NCBI GenBank assembly: GCA_947460165.1
Contig: CANHKH010000125.1
Span: forward strand, 1 to 8,495
DNA from: Comamonadaceae bacterium
Lineage (GTDB): Bacteria > Pseudomonadota > Gammaproteobacteria > Burkholderiales > Burkholderiaceae_C
Direction: 5' to 3'
DNA: 8,495 nucleotides
A program made the translations under genes and the position numbers. Shown piece after piece: positions 5,358-8,495 of this stretch; positions within the stretch are counted from its first letter, which is position 1; each line of letters begins with the position of its first letter. Under the pieces are notes generated by a model that saw nothing but the letters and a program-made list of their open reading frames with translations, was not told the DNA's origin and did no database searches.

Positions 5358-6227
5358 TTACCAACCCGCCAATGGATGTATTTCCAGGTTGCTGCACGGT
5401 CTGGCCTGCCACTGGTCCGGCAAGCCGGGAAAGCAGGCGTTGGGTCCTGTTTCCGCAGGACATCCCGCAGGAACAGGCGCAAACACCGCGCTGCCTGAGC
5501 CGGTCATTCGGCCCTGCAATCCCTGGGCAGACAAGCATTCAAGCGCTTGGCTGATGTCCGGGCAAAGTTGTTGGGCCACCGGCTGCAAATCGTTGCGGCC
5601 AAATTCAAAAATTCGGTCAGAACTGTGTGCAGCAAAGCTCAAGATTGTAGCAGCATCAGAATCGCGTTTGAGGCCTGGCGAGTTGAATATCGCAGGCGTA
5701 GACAAGCCACTGGCCGGTTTGATGACCCAAAAGCGGGCGGCCGGCAAGGTGATAGGGCTGAGCTGCTCGCCCACCCCCTCCACCCAGGCATGGCCGCCAA
5801 ATAGGAAAAAAGGCACATCGGCGCCCAAGCTCAGCGCCAGCGCCCCCAGCTCGTCGGCAGGCAGCCGCACGCCCCACAGGCGCTGCAGGGCCAACAAGCA
5901 GCTGGCCGCATCAGACGAGCCGCCGCCCATGCCCGCCTGCGCGGGAATGTGCTTTTCCAGGTGAATGTGCGCGCCCAAGTGTGTGCCCGTGGCCGCTTGC
6001 AAGGCGCGGGCGGCGCGCACGCACAGGTCGTCGGCGGGCAGCGGCTGTGCGCTGGTGTCAGAGCGGCTGATGATGCCGTCGCTGCGCACCTCAAAGTGCA
6101 GCCTGTCGCACCAGTCGATCAGCATGAACACCGATTGAAGCAGGTGATAGCCGTCGGCGCGGCGGCCAGTGATGTGCAAAAAAAGGTTGAGCTTGGCCGG
6201 GGCCAGCACATCGTAGAGGGCTTTCAT
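5358..6227 (-). CDS. ispE: 4-diphosphocytidyl-2-C-methyl-D-erythritol kinase
   Basis: IspE is the GHMP-family kinase that phosphorylates CDP-methylerythritol at the 2-hydroxyl in the MEP pathway for isoprenoid precursors. The 289-residue product has the family motifs in order: LAPAKLNLFLHITGRRADGYH at 8-28 (with catalytic-region Lys12 and the GYH motif), the ATP-binding glycine loop PAQAGMGGGSSDAA at 95-108, LGADVPFFLFG at 134-144 with catalytic Asp137, and GRMTGSGSAVFA at 239-250. The start at 6227 follows the conserved N-terminus; the frame stays open to 6401, but that would overlap lolB by more than 100 bp with no family support. No strong Shine-Dalgarno sequence is visible. It lies 41 bp after the lolB stop and 68 bp before tRNA-Gln, the usual betaproteobacterial lolB-ispE-tRNA-Gln-prs order as I recall it. 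Confidence 0.96.
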   Translation of the reverse strand: MKALYDVLAPAKLNLFLHITGRRADGYHLLQSVFMLIDWCDRLHFEVRSDGIISRSDTSAQPLPADDLCVRAARALQAATGTHLGAHIHLEKHIPAQAGMGGGSSDAASCLLALQRLWGVRLPADELGALALSLGADVPFFLFGGHAWVEGVGEQLSPITLPAARFWVIKPASGLSTPAIFNSPGLKRDSDAATILSFAAHSSDRIFEFGRNDLQPVAQQLCPDISQALECLSAQGLQGRMTGSGSAVFAPVPAGCPAETGPNACFPGLPDQWQARPCSNLEIHPLAGW

Positions 6228-6268
6228 GGCAGAGCGTGCTTGCAAAAAACCGAAGTCAAATTCCGGCC

Positions 6269-6769
6269 TCAGAGGTCCAGCAAAAGCCGCAACTCCACCA
6301 GAGGCGCTGGGCTTGAGCGTCGGGCGACCAGGCGGCCGTCTGCACTGTGGGCCAGGTCCGCTTCCCAGCCCTGCGCCTCTGTGGGGATGCCGCGCAGCCA
6401 ATCAAAAAGCGCAGCCAGCGGCAAGGTGGTGCCCGTGAGCTCGCGCAAGAGTTCATCGATGGAGTTAAAGCGGCGCTCTTGCCCGCCCGAGACCAGCCCA
6501 GCCTGTCCAGGACTCCAGCGGGCTTGTGCCAAAGTGGTGCCCAGGGGGGTGCTCAGCAGCAACTCGCCCGCTTCGGCGCGGCCGCTGAGCTCAAACCCAG
6601 CTGAAAAGGACTGCGCAGGCTCGCTGCGCACCGACAAACTCAGCCGCCCGCTCCAGTGGTCTGGCGGCCGTGGGCCAGGTGGTCTCAGGGGCGCGCAGCC
6701 CATCAGCAGGAGTGCCGCAGCGGTGCTGCCCAGCAGCAGATTGCGGCGCGGCAAGCGCATGGCATTCAT
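6269..6769 (-). CDS. lolB: Outer-membrane lipoprotein receptor LolB
   Basis: LolB accepts lipoproteins from the periplasmic carrier LolA and inserts them into the outer membrane; it is itself a lipoprotein. With the ATG at 6769 the product is 166 residues. It has a basic n-region (MRLPRRN), a hydrophobic core and the lipobox LMGC, with lipid-modified Cys25 and Ala at +2, which permits outer-membrane sorting. Matching LolB features are HWSGRLSLSV (38-47), LLSTPLGTTLAQARW (71-85) and LPLAALFDWLRG (116-127). It is short compared with E. coli LolB (about 207 before processing) because of a brief pre-barrel segment. The start is uncertain: TTG 6784, overlapping the upstream TGA as TTGA, and ATG 6760 are alternatives, and none has a good ribosome binding site. 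It lies directly after the TPR gene (11 bp with the chosen start), suggesting translational coupling. Confidence 0.88.
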   Translation of the reverse strand: MNAMRLPRRNLLLGSTAAALLLMGCAPLRPPGPRPPDHWSGRLSLSVRSEPAQSFSAGFELSGRAEAGELLLSTPLGTTLAQARWSPGQAGLVSGGQERRFNSIDELLRELTGTTLPLAALFDWLRGIPTEAQGWEADLAHSADGRLVARRSSPAPLVELRLLLDL

Positions 6770-6780
6770 TACCAAAGGAC

Positions 6781-8495
6781 TCAAAGCTTGACCTGTAAGC
6801 GCTTGAGGGTTTCCAGCAGGGTTTCATTCTCGGCATTGAGTTGCAGCCCCTCGCGCCAAATGAGCTGTGCCCGCTCGCGCTGGCCCAGGCTCCACAAAAT
6901 TTCCCCGAAATGCGCGGCAATTTCGGCGTCTGGCCTGGCTTTGTAGGCGATCTCGATCACGCGCAAGGCTTCTTGGCGATTGCCCAGGCGAAACTCCACC
7001 CAGGCCAGGCTGTCTTGAATGAAAGGGTCCGCAGGCGCAAATTCCAAGGCCTTTTGGATGAGCTGCTTGGCCTCGGGCAGGCGCAGGCCCCGGTCGGCCA
7101 GGGAGTAGCCCAGGGCGTTGTAGGCGGCGTGGTAGTCGGGCTTGGTCTGAATCACGCGCCTGAGGAGCTGCTCCATGACGTCCAGGCGGTTCATTTTTTC
7201 AGCCAGCATGGCCTGCTCATAGGCCATGTCCACGTCGTCGGGTGTCGCGGCCAGCGCGGGTGCCAGCAAGTCAAAGGCGGCCGCGTACAGCTTGAACTCG
7301 CGCAGCAAGCCCGCTTCTGCCAGCAGCTTGCTGCGGGCATCGCCTGGCTCGCGCACGGGCAGCTTGCGAATGAGCTCGCGGGCCTCGTCCATCTTGCCCT
7401 GGCGGGCCAAGAGCGCGGCACGCCGGCTTTGGGTTTGCACCGCCAGCTCGCTGCTGCCCACCAGCGCCAACCAGCGTTCAGCACCAGCGAGGTCGCCCTT
7501 TTTTTCTGCCAGCTGCGCCAGCATCAGGTGGGCCTGGGCTCGGCCCCGGTTGTTGGCCGCTTGGGGCGGGCTGAGCTCCAAATAGCGCTGGAGCGAGGCC
7601 TCGGCCTGGGCCTGGCCTGGCATGTCCAGCTGCAAAGAGCCCAGCAGCAGCCAGCCTTCGGCCAGGTCGGCCCGCTCGCGGGTCAGCAACTCCAGCTGCG
7701 ATTGGGCGTCGCGCAGGCGCTGCAAATCCATCAGGCTGCGGGCATAGGCCAGGCGCACCTGCGGTGCGGGTGCAGGGGTGCTGTCCAGGTATTTTTTAAC
7801 GCGTTGCTCGGCCTGTGGACGGTTTTTGTCCATCAGGTCCACAGCCGTCAGCGCGGCGGGCACGTGTTGGGCATTGACGGCTTGCGCGCGCCCAATGGCG
7901 TCAAGTGCGGCAGGAAAGTCAGAGGCCCCCGCGCGCATTTGCGCCACGCTGGTCCAGGCCGAAGCGGCGGTTTTGGCATCGGCCAGTGCGTTGACCAGCG
8001 CTTGCTCCATCACTTGGGCGGCAAGCTTTTTATCGCTGGCTCGGCCAAACAAGGACGGCAATGAGCCCAGCAGGCCGCTTCGCTCTGGCTCGGGCGTCAA
8101 TTCAAGCAAGGTCTTCAAGGGCTCCTGGGTCTCAGCCACACGGTTCATGGCCAGCAAAATCTGCAGCACGTACCGATTCGCTTCAGCCGAGCGGGGATGG
8201 GCTTGGCGCCAGCTGCGGGCCACTTGGAGCGCGTTTTCACCGGCGCGGGCGCTCAGGGCCAGGTCGGTGGCCCGCTTGTAAATCTGCGCATCGCCGCTCT
8301 TGCGGGCCGCGTCCTGCAGCAAGCTCACGGCCGAGCCCACGTCGCCGTTGGCCGCGCTCATTTCTGCGACCAAGAGCTGGTAGAAAAGCTGCGCGCTCGA
8401 TGTGGCGTTGGCCCGCGCTTCTTTGGTGGACAGGGGCGCTGCGGTCTGCGCCCAAAGAGGAGGCGTGCACAGTCCCAGACCGAGCAAGGCGCAGA
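6781..8495 (-). CDS. Secreted TPR-repeat protein (5' end outside window)
   Basis: A long helical protein of tetratricopeptide repeats, probably periplasmic. At least 571 codons are visible; the frame stays open to the window edge, so the true start lies outside and the TTG at 8487 is not a real start. The first visible residues (CALLGLGLCTPPLWAQ) are the end of a hydrophobic signal peptide with a likely signal peptidase I site after LWA. Counting from base 8487, TPR-like helix pairs are seen at about 34-67, 244-271, 276-306, 318-346, 421-450, 453-486, 488-519 and 522-555. The best one reads AAYNALGYSLADRG and continues to ALEFAPADP. No enzymatic motif is present, so it is likely a scaffold or adaptor. 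Proteins of this kind sit before lolB in other Burkholderiales as I remember, suggesting a role in outer-membrane or lipoprotein biogenesis, but this is inference. Its TGA overlaps a possible TTG start of lolB. Confidence 0.87.
   Translation of the reverse strand, partial: CALLGLGLCTPPLWAQTAAPLSTKEARANATSSAQLFYQLLVAEMSAANGDVGSAVSLLQDAARKSGDAQIYKRATDLALSARAGENALQVARSWRQAHPRSAEANRYVLQILLAMNRVAETQEPLKTLLELTPEPERSGLLGSLPSLFGRASDKKLAAQVMEQALVNALADAKTAASAWTSVAQMRAGASDFPAALDAIGRAQAVNAQHVPAALTAVDLMDKNRPQAEQRVKKYLDSTPAPAPQVRLAYARSLMDLQRLRDAQSQLELLTRERADLAEGWLLLGSLQLDMPGQAQAEASLQRYLELSPPQAANNRGRAQAHLMLAQLAEKKGDLAGAERWLALVGSSELAVQTQSRRAALLARQGKMDEARELIRKLPVREPGDARSKLLAEAGLLREFKLYAAAFDLLAPALAATPDDVDMAYEQAMLAEKMNRLDVMEQLLRRVIQTKPDYHAAYNALGYSLADRGLRLPEAKQLIQKALEFAPADPFIQDSLAWVEFRLGNRQEALRVIEIAYKARPDAEIAAHFGEILWSLGQRERAQLIWREGLQLNAENETLLETLKRLQVKL

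Noticed and set aside
6228..6401. Longer N-terminus for ispE from 6401
   Set aside because: It would overlap lolB by over 100 bp with low-complexity sequence; the IspE fold begins at the ATG at 6227.
6841..8064. 407-codon open frame on the + strand opposite the TPR gene
   Set aside because: The - strand product has a signal peptide and regular TPR helices; the + strand frame is repetitive Leu/Gln/Gly without any domain.
1..8495. CRISPR array, insertion sequence, toxin-antitoxin or phage genes
   Set aside because: No regularly spaced repeats, transposase, integrase or small paired ORFs with such motifs were found; nearly all the sequence is taken up by recognised housekeeping genes.

Overview
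The window is high-GC DNA from a betaproteobacterium. Protein sequences, gene order and codon choice point to Burkholderiales, most likely Comamonadaceae; the genus cannot be fixed by reading alone. It is mostly conserved housekeeping sequence, and I found no defence system, prophage, insertion sequence, CRISPR array or obvious new multigene system.

The left part (1-2657) reads on the + strand: the 3' end of rsmD (16S rRNA m2G966 methyltransferase, cut by the window edge), a 225-bp intergenic region with an inverted pair of REP-like hairpins (a REPIN-type repeat), a LysN-like PLP-dependent aminotransferase, coaD (phosphopantetheine adenylyltransferase), and a YfhL-type 2[4Fe-4S] ferredoxin 12 bp behind coaD.

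The right part (2679-8495) is entirely on the - strand. In transcription order it holds a secreted TPR-repeat protein (5' end outside the window), lolB (outer-membrane lipoprotein receptor), ispE (isoprenoid precursor kinase), tRNA-Gln(UUG), prs (PRPP synthase), rplY (ribosomal protein bL25 of the long CTC/TL5 type) and pth (peptidyl-tRNA hydrolase). The two blocks converge at the ferredoxin and pth stop codons, only 21 bp apart.

The - strand block mixes envelope biogenesis (TPR/LolB), isoprenoid and nucleotide precursors (IspE, Prs) and translation (tRNA-Gln, bL25, Pth). Two strong intrinsic-terminator hairpins interrupt it, one between tRNA-Gln and prs and one between rplY and pth. It is therefore probably not a uniform polycistron but a set of segments joined by partial read-through or internal promoters.

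The points most worth a second look are the covarying REPIN next to the aminotransferase gene, the placement of that gene between rsmD and coaD, the two in-line terminators, the low-complexity tail on Pth, and the coaD-ferredoxin pairing.
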